From Pedobacter cryoconitis (GTDB lineage: Bacteria; Bacteroidota; Bacteroidia; Sphingobacteriales; Sphingobacteriaceae): a stretch of DNA of 64,000 bases. The notes below the pieces were generated by a model, which searched no databases, had not been told where the DNA came from, and saw only the letters and a list, made by a program, of their open reading frames with translations. Location of the stretch: the NCBI RefSeq assembly GCF_014200595.1, contig NZ_JACHCG010000002.1, positions 248,001-312,000 on the forward strand. Direction: 5' to 3'. The number at the start of each line of letters is the position of its first letter. The stretch's first letter is position 1. This document shows positions 9,446 to 19,198 of this stretch, piece by piece. A program made the position numbers and the translations under genes.

Positions 9446-10311
9446 AAGCATTTCTTAAAAAGCTGAGTTACCTTTTGCCACTACTGATTCTGATCGGTTT
9501 TTATGCCTGTAAGCCTGCAAAACAATCTTATTCAAGCCCTAAAGGATATGATTTCAATCATCCTGAGAAATTCATCATGCCTGAAAGTTTGCACGAGATC
9601 TCTGGAATTGCATTTTATAAAGGTAAAAGTGATACCGTCTATTCTATACAGGATGAGGAAGGCCGTCTTTACAGACAAGCCTGGGGAAATAAAAAACAGC
9701 AGCATGCGGTTTTTGGTAAAAAGGGAGATTATGAAGATCTGGCAATTTTAAATGAGACCGTCATTATTCTGAGAAGTGATGGTACACTTTTTACTTTCCC
9801 TTTTACAGAGGCTATTCAGCCGAAAGTACGGAAGGTCAAAGAATGGAACGATATCCTTCCGGATGGTGAATACGAGAGTATTTATGCCGATCAGCAAACC
9901 AACCAGGTTTATCTGCTGTGTAAAAACTGTAAAGGAGATAAAAAAAGCCAGACGATGTCTGGTTCTATTTTTACTTATAACCCGGCGAAAAAGGAATTGA
10001 TTGCTTCAGGGAATTTCTCTATGGATCTGAGCGAACTGGTAACTTCAGGACAGATCCTGAAAACCGGATTAAAAGCTTCCGCATTAACCAAAGATCCGCA
10101 TTCAGGAGATTGGTATATTCTTTCTTCGGTGAATAAGCTTTTGGTTGTGGCCAGTCCGGACTGGAAGGTTAAAAGCGTACACCGGTTAAATTCTGCTATT
10201 TTTGCCCAGCCAGAAGGAATAGCTTTTGATAACCAGATGAACCTGTATATTTCTAATGAAGGTGATGAACTGAGTTCTGGAAATATTTTAAAGTTTAAGC
10301 GTAAACCCTGA
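9442..10311 (+). CDS. Lipoprotein, SdiA-regulated/YjiK-like beta-propeller
   Basis: 289 residues. A lipoprotein signal is clear: positively charged start, hydrophobic stretch, then FYAC with the lipidated Cys near residue 23. The rest repeats short strand-rich units (for example LHEISGIAFY, YESIYAD, PEGIAFDNQMNLYISNEGD) like the SdiA-regulated/YjiK family, a predicted propeller. It is coupled to ppk1 by a 4-base overlap. Its role is unknown; placement suggests an envelope partner of the polyphosphate genes. Confidence 0.75.
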   Translation: MKAFLKKLSYLLPLLILIGFYACKPAKQSYSSPKGYDFNHPEKFIMPESLHEISGIAFYKGKSDTVYSIQDEEGRLYRQAWGNKKQQHAVFGKKGDYEDLAILNETVIILRSDGTLFTFPFTEAIQPKVRKVKEWNDILPDGEYESIYADQQTNQVYLLCKNCKGDKKSQTMSGSIFTYNPAKKELIASGNFSMDLSELVTSGQILKTGLKASALTKDPHSGDWYILSSVNKLLVVASPDWKVKSVHRLNSAIFAQPEGIAFDNQMNLYISNEGDELSSGNILKFKRKP

Positions 10312-10353
10312 GAATCTGATTAAATTAATGACTCTTATAATTGAAAATAAAAA

Positions 10354-12708
10354 ATGCAGGCAATAACTATTGACTTTAATAAGTACGTGTGCGGAGATGA
10401 AGTAAATGGGATGAAGGCAGATATCCGGCTTTCCTTAAAACCATTTATTAATTTCCTGACGGAAAAAATTAAGGTAGAAAAGACAGCCAAAATAAATTTC
10501 TATCATTATCTGCTGGAGCAGTTTTCTGCTTTTCCAGAATTGATGGACCCAATTCCTGCTGCCAATGTAGCTAAATACAATCACTTGTATGAACTGATTT
10601 ATACTGCGTTATCACCTATTATTAATGACGAGAAAGAACAGCTTTGGGCTTTAAGTAAACCGGTTTGCCCTTGCTTTCATTACGGGACAAATGCTTTTTA
10701 TAAAGTGCTGCTTGATGATAAAAAAGAAGGGCTGAATACAGATCTGGCCTTGCCTTCTCAACAGGAGATGCAAAAGACGATGCTGACCACGCTGTACAAC
10801 CTGGTACTGCAAAAGTTTTACAACTTTAGTTTGGGAACAGATCAGCATGTGATTAAATCTATCGTTGACCATGACACGCAATTACTAAAATATTATAAAT
10901 TAAATATAGATACCCGCTTTGTAGAAGTGAGCAGTATTAAGCCTTTACCGGAGTTGACGCTTCAAAATGTAAAGGAGTATATGCAGGATGAAACCAATAG
11001 CCTGGATACTCTGATGACGCTATTGCCTTCGGAAATGTTCCGCGTGGAAGGGATTTCTATTGTAAGCTTAGTAGATATTACCGCAGAATATGCTTTAGAA
11101 TCTATTAAAAATGCTATTATATCACATAACCAATGTCAGATAGGATGGAGCACTGCTTCAATTTCAACGGCATTGAAGTCTTTAGTGGGCAGTGATCAGA
11201 TTTCCTTCGGGTTATTGCCTTATTTGAAGTTGAATGATAAGATCTTACCTTATTTTCATGAGGGTTTTCAAAGTATAATTATTCAGCAGGCAAAACTCAA
11301 TGGAGTCAGTGAAGAAGAGTATTCTAAACTTGTAGAAGACTTTGTAGCAAATCCCCGCAGACTGATCTTCCCTGAGATTAATATAGAAGAATACTCCACT
11401 TTTCCGATGCTGAAGCTGGTTGCGGATGCAGGAATTAAGTCTTATGCTATTTTTCCGTTGTATTATAATGCGCGGCTGATTGGCTGTCTGGAACTTTATA
11501 CGAAAGACAGTGCTGCTTTTAATGGGAATACTTTATCCAGAATTGAAAGTGCATTTCCTTTGCTTGCACAGCTTTACCAGAATATTATTGTTGATTTTAA
11601 CAATGAGATCACGGCTATTGTAACAGATAAATTTACAGCTCTGCAATCTTCTGTAGGATGGCGTTTCAACGAGGTTGCTTACAATTATATGCAATCTGGC
11701 GGGTGGAAGAAAGACCTTCCTATTGAACCTGTTTATTTTAAAGATGTACATCCTTTTTATGGGGCAATTGATATCAGGAATTCAAGTATTGAACGGAACC
11801 TGATGATCCGTAAAGACTTGTTTGCACATTTTGAGATCCTGGAAACGGCGTTGGGAAATCTGAAAACTGTTATTCCTGAAATTGTAGAAGATGATTTTCC
11901 AAGACAGCAATCTTCCTGGGATCATAAGGGTTTCGATGAGATCTCTGATCGGGAAATTATGAAAACTGATGATTATTTGCAACACCAGCTTCCTCCGTAT
12001 TTGAATGTGCTTAAAGAAATCTATCCTGAAGCTAAAGGCATCATTAATGAATATTTTGAACTGACCCGCCAGGGAGGAAAGATCTTTGAAAACAGGGATA
12101 ATTATGAGCAGAGTATGCAGGCGATTAACCAGGCAGTTAATAAACACCTGGATCAGTTCAATGCGGAATTGCAACAGGAACATCCTTGTTATTTTGAGAA
12201 ATTCAGGACGGATGGGGTTGAGTTTGATATTTACCTTGGGCATTCGATTGCGCCTGACAGGGAATTCAGTGCTGATCTGGTTGCCGATTTCCGTTTGAGA
12301 CAATTGAGAGCTATTGCGGAGATTACTAAACTCACGCATGAGCTGAAGCCGGCCTTGCCAATTCCTTTGGAAACGACACAGCTGATCTTTGTTTATGAGA
12401 AGATTATTGACATTAGTTTCCGTATTGATGAACAAAGATTTGATGTGGAGGGAAGTTACAATATCCGGTACCAGATGGTGAAAAAAAGGATTGATAAAGC
12501 ACATGTCAAAGAAAGCTCAGAGCGTTTGACGCAGCCGGGTAAAATTGCAATTGTCTATTTTAATGGGTCAGAGGCGGATGAATATATGATTTATATCCAT
12601 AAATTACAGCAGCAGGGCTTATTGACCGATGGGGTGGAGTTGCTGGAAGTCGAAGAATTACAAGGTGTGGAAGGACTTAAAGCATTGCGCGTAACAGTCG
12701 CCGTTTAA
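10354..12708 (+). CDS. Large GAF-domain protein of unknown function
   Basis: 784 residues, no signal peptide or membrane span, so cytoplasmic. A GAF-like segment is visible at about residues 345-410 (AGIKSYAIFPLYYNARLIGC then LELYTKDSAAFNGNTLSRIE), the pattern of a ligand-sensing GAF fold. The long N- and C-terminal parts are mainly helical with no catalytic motif I recognise and no kinase, cyclase or DNA-binding domain. It lies 42 bases after the lipoprotein and 11 bases before the barrel protein. It may sense a small molecule for the polyphosphate operon; that is inference from context. Confidence 0.6.
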   Translation: MQAITIDFNKYVCGDEVNGMKADIRLSLKPFINFLTEKIKVEKTAKINFYHYLLEQFSAFPELMDPIPAANVAKYNHLYELIYTALSPIINDEKEQLWALSKPVCPCFHYGTNAFYKVLLDDKKEGLNTDLALPSQQEMQKTMLTTLYNLVLQKFYNFSLGTDQHVIKSIVDHDTQLLKYYKLNIDTRFVEVSSIKPLPELTLQNVKEYMQDETNSLDTLMTLLPSEMFRVEGISIVSLVDITAEYALESIKNAIISHNQCQIGWSTASISTALKSLVGSDQISFGLLPYLKLNDKILPYFHEGFQSIIIQQAKLNGVSEEEYSKLVEDFVANPRRLIFPEINIEEYSTFPMLKLVADAGIKSYAIFPLYYNARLIGCLELYTKDSAAFNGNTLSRIESAFPLLAQLYQNIIVDFNNEITAIVTDKFTALQSSVGWRFNEVAYNYMQSGGWKKDLPIEPVYFKDVHPFYGAIDIRNSSIERNLMIRKDLFAHFEILETALGNLKTVIPEIVEDDFPRQQSSWDHKGFDEISDREIMKTDDYLQHQLPPYLNVLKEIYPEAKGIINEYFELTRQGGKIFENRDNYEQSMQAINQAVNKHLDQFNAELQQEHPCYFEKFRTDGVEFDIYLGHSIAPDREFSADLVADFRLRQLRAIAEITKLTHELKPALPIPLETTQLIFVYEKIIDISFRIDEQRFDVEGSYNIRYQMVKKRIDKAHVKESSERLTQPGKIAIVYFNGSEADEYMIYIHKLQQQGLLTDGVELLEVEELQGVEGLKALRVTVAV

Positions 12709-12719
12709 AAACAGATTAA

Positions 12720-15314
12720 ATGATCATAATTTCCAGAAAAAATAAAATAAACCTGACAGTATCATTAACTACTCTGTTTTTTAGTTTCCCATTATTGACA
12801 AATGCACAGTTGCAGCGTACAAAGGATTCTATTACCGTAGCGATTGCTCCTGAATATGATGCCGTATCTAAAACACACCGTTTCTTTTTAGGTGAAAATT
12901 ACCGTAAACAATGGGCCACACCTGTAAAGATGCGGATTGTTGATTTGCAGAAAGAACATGGAGGGATGAAGTTCCTGCAAATGGGCGGTGGAATGCAGAC
13001 CCGTTCTATGCGTTTAGAGGATGCTTCGGGCAGAGAATGGGTATTAAGAACGGTACAAAAGTATTCTGAAAGAGGTTTGCCTGAAAACTTAAGGGCAACG
13101 ATTGCAAAAGATATTGTACAGGATCAGATTTCTACGAGTCACCCTTATTCTGCGTTAATCGTTCCTCCATTGGCGGAGGTGCTTGATCTTCCGCATGCTG
13201 ATCCCGAAATTGTATATGTTGGAGATGATCCGGCGTTGGGGCAGTACAGAAAGGATTTTGCCAATGCGGTTTATCTATTGGAAGAGCGCATGCCTGCTGG
13301 TTATGAGAAAAGTGATAATACGATAAAGGCACAGCGCAAAGTGGAAGAGGATAATGATACCTATTTCAACCAAAAGCTTGTATTAAGAGCAAGGTTGCTT
13401 GATTTTATTGTAGGAGATTGGGACAGACATGAGGATAACTGGAGATGGCTGAAACTGGAAGATGACAAGGGAGATAAAGAGTATGTTCCGGTTCCGCGTG
13501 ACCGGGATAAAGTGTTTTTTAAGTCTTCTGGTGTATTTCCATGGATACTTTCTCATCAATGGCTGAATGCCAAACATCAGCCTTATGAACCAAATATCAG
13601 GGCGGTTGACCAATGGAACTTTTATCAGCGTTATTTTGACAGGTATTTCCTGAGCGGATTAAGTGAAAAGGACTGGCAGGAAGAAATTAAATATGTGCAG
13701 GAAAAGCTGACGCCTGCCATCTTACGGAAATCAATGCTATTGATGCCGGCCAATATCTTTGCACAAGGCGGAGAACAGACCTTGCAGATCATGATTGCCA
13801 GGAAAGATAACCTGGAGAAAAATGCAATGACTTATTATCGTTTCCTTGCGGCTACAGTGGAAATTCCTGCTTCTGATAAAAGAGAGTACTTTGAGGTGAA
13901 GCATAAAAAAAATGGGAACATAGAACTGACGGTCAGAAATATTAAAAAGAGTGGTGAAACAGGCAGAAAGTTATATCATCGCACTTTTGATCCAAAGCTA
14001 ACCCACGAAATCAGGTTATATGGAATGGGAGGGGACGATATTTTTGAAGTTACCGGAGAAACGAAATCACCGATCAAAGTCCGGATGATTGGTGGAGATG
14101 GTAATGATAAGTTTGAAATTGCAAAGGAGCTGAGCCATAAATCGAATACGTATATCTATGACCGTTCGGATGAAGAGAATGAAATTCCATCTGCTAGTGT
14201 TGCCAAACTTCGCTTATCAACAGATACGAGTGTAAATCAATACAATAAAAGAAGTTTTGTATTTGATCAGTTTGGGCCGCTGTTTCATGTCAATTATAAT
14301 ATTGACCAGGGAATACAGGCTGGTGCAGGACTGATTTTAGAGAAACAGGGTTTCAGAAAAACTCCTTATGCTTCTCATCAGGAGTTTTGGGTGGATTATT
14401 CAACGGGCCGGAAATCTTTTATCTTAAGTTATGCCGGAGACTTTAAAAAAGCTATTGGAAATACTAATTTAAAGGTCAATGCGAACCTGCTGGGACCGAA
14501 TAACCTGAGTAACTTTTTTGGCCTGGGTAATGAAACTGCTTTTATCAAAGATGATCCTAAAGGGATGTCTTATTACAGAAACCGGTATGATTACCTGACG
14601 GCAGATTTTCAGGCTTATAAAAAAGTGGATAAATGGACAATTGGCGGAGGACTGGCTACAGAATACTATACCAGCAGCCGTTCTGGAAATGAAAACCGGT
14701 TCCTGAATGACTTCAACCAGAGTAACCCGGAAGAATCAGTTTTCTCAGACCGTATTTATGCAGGCCTGATTACTGAAATCAAATATGATTCCAGAGATAA
14801 TATTTCGATCCCTAAAAAGGGAATGTACTGGAATACCAGGATTACGGCTAACCAGCAGCTTAATGGGGATCATGAACGTTATGGGAAAATACAATCAGAG
14901 TTCCGCTATTACCTGAACCCCGGACAATCTGGTTTTGTGATTGCGAACCGTCTTGGTGGAGGGACAACGGTTGGAGATCCGGAATTTTTCCAGCAAATGC
15001 AGTTGGGTGGGGTACATAATCTTCGTGGTTTCCATACCAATCGCTTTACGGGGAAATCTATGTTGTATTACAACCTCGATCTGCGTTTGAAGTTGTTTGA
15101 TTTTACCTCTTATATCGTACCGGGTTCATTAGGGCTTTTAGGTTTTAATGATGTGGGCCGTGTATGGGTACCGGGACAGACTTCCAATCAGTGGCACCAC
15201 GGTTATGGTGGTGGAATCTACATTGTTCCGGCAGATTTAATCCTGATCCAGGCAGCGGTAGGTTTTTCAAAAGAAAGCACAATGCCGTATATCTCTGTAG
15301 GATTTAATTTCTAA
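12720..15314 (+). CDS. Secreted kinase-like domain fused to Omp85/surface-antigen beta-barrel
   Basis: 864 residues. A signal peptide covers about residues 1-29 (ending TNAQ). Residues about 60-330 contain GDWDRHEDNW (D235, H237, N240) followed by PVPRDRDKVFF (D261, D263), laid out like the catalytic and metal-binding motifs of FAM20C/CotH/HipA-type atypical kinases. Residues about 520-864 are a barrel of the bacterial surface antigen (BamA/TamA-like) type, with GGVHNLRGFHTNRF and a terminal Phe as expected of an outer-membrane signal. No POTRA repeats were recognised. Related Bacteroidota proteins carry a metallophosphoesterase in front; none is present here. Kinase activity is inferred from motif layout only. 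Confidence 0.7.
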   Translation: MIIISRKNKINLTVSLTTLFFSFPLLTNAQLQRTKDSITVAIAPEYDAVSKTHRFFLGENYRKQWATPVKMRIVDLQKEHGGMKFLQMGGGMQTRSMRLEDASGREWVLRTVQKYSERGLPENLRATIAKDIVQDQISTSHPYSALIVPPLAEVLDLPHADPEIVYVGDDPALGQYRKDFANAVYLLEERMPAGYEKSDNTIKAQRKVEEDNDTYFNQKLVLRARLLDFIVGDWDRHEDNWRWLKLEDDKGDKEYVPVPRDRDKVFFKSSGVFPWILSHQWLNAKHQPYEPNIRAVDQWNFYQRYFDRYFLSGLSEKDWQEEIKYVQEKLTPAILRKSMLLMPANIFAQGGEQTLQIMIARKDNLEKNAMTYYRFLAATVEIPASDKREYFEVKHKKNGNIELTVRNIKKSGETGRKLYHRTFDPKLTHEIRLYGMGGDDIFEVTGETKSPIKVRMIGGDGNDKFEIAKELSHKSNTYIYDRSDEENEIPSASVAKLRLSTDTSVNQYNKRSFVFDQFGPLFHVNYNIDQGIQAGAGLILEKQGFRKTPYASHQEFWVDYSTGRKSFILSYAGDFKKAIGNTNLKVNANLLGPNNLSNFFGLGNETAFIKDDPKGMSYYRNRYDYLTADFQAYKKVDKWTIGGGLATEYYTSSRSGNENRFLNDFNQSNPEESVFSDRIYAGLITEIKYDSRDNISIPKKGMYWNTRITANQQLNGDHERYGKIQSEFRYYLNPGQSGFVIANRLGGGTTVGDPEFFQQMQLGGVHNLRGFHTNRFTGKSMLYYNLDLRLKLFDFTSYIVPGSLGLLGFNDVGRVWVPGQTSNQWHHGYGGGIYIVPADLILIQAAVGFSKESTMPYISVGFNF

Positions 15315-15329
15315 GATTTCATAAAAAGA

Positions 15330-15363
15330 GCTGCCGGAATGATCTAATATTCATTCCGGCAGC
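15330..15363. terminator. Bidirectional hairpin terminator
   Basis: A perfect 13-base inverted repeat (GCTGCCGGAATGA / TCATTCCGGCAGC) with an 8-base loop sits between the convergent barrel and lipoprotein genes. Read leftward it is followed by CTCTTTTTAT, a proper U tract, so it best serves the lipoprotein gene; read rightward it has no U tract but should still fold. Confidence 0.85.
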
Positions 15364-15374
15364 CCTTAAGTCTG

Positions 15375-16178
15375 TCAGAGTTCTTTATAAACCACCTTAA
15401 CTGAACTTTTCACCCCCTCAATAGTTGCATTGATCGTTTCGGGATAACCATCTTTATTAAAAACGTAATCGAAACTTTGATTCATACCGGGGTTCAGCAG
15501 CTCATTGCAAAGCTGTATGTTATGATGTTCCGAGAGAAAGAGGTTCATTCCGGAAGGAAAAAGGTTGTTTTCTTTCTCCAGTTGCAGCAACCATACATAA
15601 TTACTTTGTTTAAATAAGCCGTTTTTGAGATCATAATCATAATTCAGGCTGGTCGTCGTGCTTTTTTCATAATTCAGACTGCCTGTCTCATTATATTTTT
15701 TTTCCTGTTCCGCTGTCTTTCGTTCATTTGTATCGAAATAGCTAACTTTAATGACTTGATTGTTAGTGTTATAATCCAGTTCGTAAAATCCGGTCTGGGT
15801 ATACTTATTTCCTTTGACCTTATACGTGTTCCCTTTGATTATCCTGCCTTTTTCATCCAGCTCGTAGCTCGTACCAGAAATAGTCTCGTTATTCTTAAGC
15901 CGCTCCAATTCTACGGGTTTACCCATTTTGTCGTAAGTCATGGCTATACTTCCACCGTCTTCGTGGGTGAGCTTCAGTATAGCAAACAGGGGCGTATAGG
16001 TAATGATTATTTTTGACTTGCCGCTGCCCAGCTGAACCGGAATTAATTTTCTGGTTCCAACTTCTACTATAGGTGGAATAGTTTCAGGAGTCTGAACTGG
16101 TTCATCTTTCTTTTTACATCCCCAGCACCCCAATAAAAAAATCAGGCTGATTGATAAACATCTTTTGTAAATTTCCAT
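15375..16178 (-). CDS. Lipoprotein of unknown function
   Basis: 267 residues. A lipoprotein signal ends at LLGCWGC (Cys near 18-21) followed by KKKDEP, as in exported Bacteroidota lipoproteins. The body is rich in short strands with Tyr/Asn/Lys repeats (for example YELDEKGRIIKGNTYKVKGN, YFDTNERKTAEQ), reminiscent of the DUF4595/RHS-like repeats of secreted Bacteroidota proteins, but no family is firmly recognised. It stands alone, convergent with the barrel gene and divergent from glgA. Confidence 0.7.
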   Translation of the reverse strand: MEIYKRCLSISLIFLLGCWGCKKKDEPVQTPETIPPIVEVGTRKLIPVQLGSGKSKIIITYTPLFAILKLTHEDGGSIAMTYDKMGKPVELERLKNNETISGTSYELDEKGRIIKGNTYKVKGNKYTQTGFYELDYNTNNQVIKVSYFDTNERKTAEQEKKYNETGSLNYEKSTTTSLNYDYDLKNGLFKQSNYVWLLQLEKENNLFPSGMNLFLSEHHNIQLCNELLNPGMNQSFDYVFNKDGYPETINATIEGVKSSVKVVYKEL

Positions 16179-16403
16179 ATCAACAATAAATTTAAGATTT
16201 AATTAAAACCTCAACTTACTCCGGTATTTTCATAAAGTGTTTAAATATTTAAATAAATATCCTAACAATAACAAAATAAGCCTGATAGGCTTTGAAAAAA
16301 AATAATACAATTTAATGAAAAACAAACTGTGCTTATTTGGGTTATAACTCATATTTTAATAGCAAATTATAAACAGCCTCTTATCTCAGTACTCCAATAA
16401 TTT

Positions 16404-17810
16404 ATGGAAATAATTCATCTCAGTGCAGAATGTTATCCGATAGCTAAAGTTGGCGGATTGGGGGACGTGGTAGGCGCATTGCCAAAATATCAAACTAAAC
16501 TTGGCCATTATGCCAAGGTGGTAATGCCGGCCTATAACAACTCATTCCTGCTGCAAAACGAATTTGAAGTTGTCTATGATTCATGGGGCAATCTTGGAAC
16601 CCGTCATTTTCCTGTTCGTATCTTCAGAGAGAAAACCAATAAACTTGGTTTTGATCTTTACCTTGTGCATATCGCCGGACTTACAGACCGTGATAAGGTG
16701 TATGGTTATGAGGATGATACCGAGCGTTTTCTTGCTTACCAGATTGCTGCATTGGACTGGATCAATCAGTGGGAGCACCGCCCGGACGTGATCCATTGTC
16801 ATGATCATCATACTGGCCTGGTTCCATTTATGACAGGCAATTGTGAGAAGTATAAAGACCTCAGAAATATTCCGACTATATTAACTATTCACAATGCGCA
16901 ATACCAGGGGCAATTTGGATGGGATAAGTTAGCTTATCTGCCAGCTTTTGATCTTTGGAGATCGGGCTTATTGGAATGGAAAAAAGATATTAATCCACTC
17001 GCTTCAGCTATTAAATGTGCGTGGCGGGTAACAACGGTTTCTCCAAGTTATTTAGAAGAAATCAGTTATAATGCGAATGGACTGGAAAGTCTTTTAGCTA
17101 GTGAAAGGGGAAAATCTGCCGGGATTCTGAATGGTATAGACAATGAGGTATGGGATCCGCAGAAGGATCCTATGTTAACTAAAAATTACACAATAAGGAC
17201 GGTAGAAAGTGGAAAGAAGGCAAACAAAGCGGCCTTATGTGATGTTTTTAATTTAGATCCGGCAAAACCACTGTTCACTTTTATTGGCAGGCTGGTAGGA
17301 GAGAAGGGGGCAGATTTATTACCTGCAATTTTCCATAATTCTTTAGCGCATAGCTATGGGAATATCAATATTCTTGTACTGGGGTCTGGTGATCCAGAGG
17401 TGGAGGGAAAATTGATGGAGTTAAAGGAATGGTTCCCCGGAAATTATAATGCTTATATCGGTTACAATGAAACGTTATCGCACCAGATTTATGCAGGAGC
17501 AGACTTCTTATTGATGCCTTCGAGGGTAGAGCCTTGCGGGTTAAATCAGATGTATGCCTTGCGTTATGGCACGGTACCGATTGTAAGAAGAATAGGCGGT
17601 TTGAAAGATACGGTGGTGGATATAGGTGATGGTGGGTTTGGTATTTGCCATGACCAAACAAGTATAGAGGATGTTGGACACGCGATTGGAAGAGCTTATG
17701 ATCTTTACCAGAATAAAAAACAGGTAAAGGAGATTTTAAAGTTCACCATGCAGCTGGATCACTCCTGGGATAAGGCAGCCCAACAATATATAGATCTGTA
17801 CCAAATGTAA
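16404..17810 (+). CDS. glgA: Glycogen synthase (GT5)
   Basis: 468 residues, usual length. The ADP-glucose-binding KVGGLGDVVGALPK lies near the N-terminus and the C-terminal half has FIGRLVGEKGADLLP and PSRVEPCGLNQMYALRYGT, as in bacterial starch/glycogen synthases that add ADP-glucose to alpha-1,4-glucan. glgC follows 8 bases later, so substrate supply and polymerisation are co-transcribed. The 225 bases upstream are AT-rich and show no clear promoter match. Confidence 0.96.
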   Translation: MEIIHLSAECYPIAKVGGLGDVVGALPKYQTKLGHYAKVVMPAYNNSFLLQNEFEVVYDSWGNLGTRHFPVRIFREKTNKLGFDLYLVHIAGLTDRDKVYGYEDDTERFLAYQIAALDWINQWEHRPDVIHCHDHHTGLVPFMTGNCEKYKDLRNIPTILTIHNAQYQGQFGWDKLAYLPAFDLWRSGLLEWKKDINPLASAIKCAWRVTTVSPSYLEEISYNANGLESLLASERGKSAGILNGIDNEVWDPQKDPMLTKNYTIRTVESGKKANKAALCDVFNLDPAKPLFTFIGRLVGEKGADLLPAIFHNSLAHSYGNINILVLGSGDPEVEGKLMELKEWFPGNYNAYIGYNETLSHQIYAGADFLLMPSRVEPCGLNQMYALRYGTVPIVRRIGGLKDTVVDIGDGGFGICHDQTSIEDVGHAIGRAYDLYQNKKQVKEILKFTMQLDHSWDKAAQQYIDLYQM

Positions 17811-17818
17811 TTTATCAT

Positions 17819-19093
17819 ATGACTGAAAAAGTACTAGGAGTTATCCTTGGCGGTGGCCAGGGCTCCAGATTATCACCGCTTACGCAGACCCGTTCCAAGC
17901 CCGCAGTTCCGATTGCAGGAAAATATCGTTTGGTAGACATTCCTATTTCTAATTGTCTGAATTCTGGTATTCACCGCATGTTTGTACTCACTCAGTTTAA
18001 TTCGGCATCTTTAAATAAGCACATTAAAAATACATACCATTTTAGCCACTTCAGTGATGCTTTTGTGGATATTCTTGCGGCAGAGCAAACGCCTGATAAT
18101 CCAACGTGGTTTCAGGGAACGGCTGATGCTGTGCGCCAGACGATGCACCATTTGTTACAGCATGATTTTGAGTATGTGCTGATCTTATCAGGTGATCAGT
18201 TGTATCAGATGGATTTTAACGAGATGTTATTGGCGCATGAGGAGAGCGGGGCTGAGGTTACTTTAGCAACGATCCCGAGTACGGCTAAGGATGCAACGAG
18301 TTTCGGGATCTTAAAGGCGAATGAAGAAAATATAATTACTTCTTTTATTGAGAAACCGAGTGCTGATTTATTGGTAGACTGGGCTTCGGATACCGGGCCG
18401 GAAATGCAGGCTGAGGGCCGTAATTACCTGGCTTCAATGGGTATCTATATTTTTAACCGGGATTTACTGGTGAGGATATTTGCTGAGAATCCTGACGAGA
18501 AGGATTTCGGGAAGGAAATTATCCCACGTGTTTTACAGACACAGCGTGTACTGAGTTTTCAGTATGAGGGGTATTGGACGGATATTGGTAATATCTGCTC
18601 TTTCTTTGAGGCAAATTTAGGGTTGACGGATGATATTCCCAAGTTCAATTTGTTTGATAGTAATCAGAGCATTTTCACCAGGCCAAGGATGTTGCCACCT
18701 ACGAAGATTTTAAGTACTTCGTTAGTGAAAGCGGTTATTGCGGAGGGTTGTATTTTAAATGCGGACCTGATTAAGCATTCTGTGATTGGTATCAGGTCAA
18801 GGATTGGCAATGGTACGTCTGTAGAGAATACTTATATTATGGGTAGTGACCGGTATCAGACGCTTGCGGAGATTGCGGAGGAAAATGCTGCGGGAAGACC
18901 GCTGATTGGAATCGGGGACAGGTGCAAGATTTTTAACGCGATCGTTGATAAGAATTGCAGGATTGGAAACGATGTTGTGATCAATGGGGGGATTCATTTA
19001 GAGGATGGAGACTTTGAGTGTTATGCGGTTAAGGATGGTATTGTGGTTGTGAAGAAGGATGCAGTAATTACTGATGGAACGGTGATTGGGTAG
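17819..19093 (+). CDS. glgC: Glucose-1-phosphate adenylyltransferase
   Basis: 424 residues. The nucleotidyltransferase signature is complete: LGVILGGGQGSRLSPLTQTR, SKPAVPIAGKYRLVDIPISN and the later FGKEIIPR and YWTDIG; the C-terminal part has the hexapeptide-like left-handed helix repeats of GlgC. It makes ADP-glucose for GlgA, which lies immediately upstream. The gene ends 17 bases before a long hairpin. No glgB or glgP is in the window. Confidence 0.96.
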   Translation: MTEKVLGVILGGGQGSRLSPLTQTRSKPAVPIAGKYRLVDIPISNCLNSGIHRMFVLTQFNSASLNKHIKNTYHFSHFSDAFVDILAAEQTPDNPTWFQGTADAVRQTMHHLLQHDFEYVLILSGDQLYQMDFNEMLLAHEESGAEVTLATIPSTAKDATSFGILKANEENIITSFIEKPSADLLVDWASDTGPEMQAEGRNYLASMGIYIFNRDLLVRIFAENPDEKDFGKEIIPRVLQTQRVLSFQYEGYWTDIGNICSFFEANLGLTDDIPKFNLFDSNQSIFTRPRMLPPTKILSTSLVKAVIAEGCILNADLIKHSVIGIRSRIGNGTSVENTYIMGSDRYQTLAEIAEENAAGRPLIGIGDRCKIFNAIVDKNCRIGNDVVINGGIHLEDGDFECYAVKDGIVVVKKDAVITDGTVIG

Positions 19094-19109
19094 GGGTTTT
19101 TCCTGAAGG

Positions 19110-19198
19110 TCAATAAAAAAAGGTTGAGCAGTTTTCTGGCTTGCGTTCCCTGAAGAGGGATCCGAGGCTCAGAAAATTGCTCAACCTTTTTTTATTGA
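19110..19198. terminator. Very long hairpin, probable bidirectional terminator
   Basis: Arms of 29 bases (19110-19138 and 19170-19198) pair along their whole length with a single mismatch that would be a G-U pair in RNA. Core arm GGTTGAGCAGTTTTCTG is flanked by A7 on one side and T7 on the other, so it works as a rho-independent terminator in either direction. The 31-base loop contains a smaller hairpin (TCCCT-gaa-AGGGA type). The arms are longer than the other terminators in the window, so a small mobile repeat that carries a terminator is also possible. Confidence 0.8.

Noticed and set aside
11782..12504. A 240-residue leftward frame inside the GAF gene
   Set aside because: It is antisense to a long open gene within the operon and shows no domain; the composition is that of a mirror frame.
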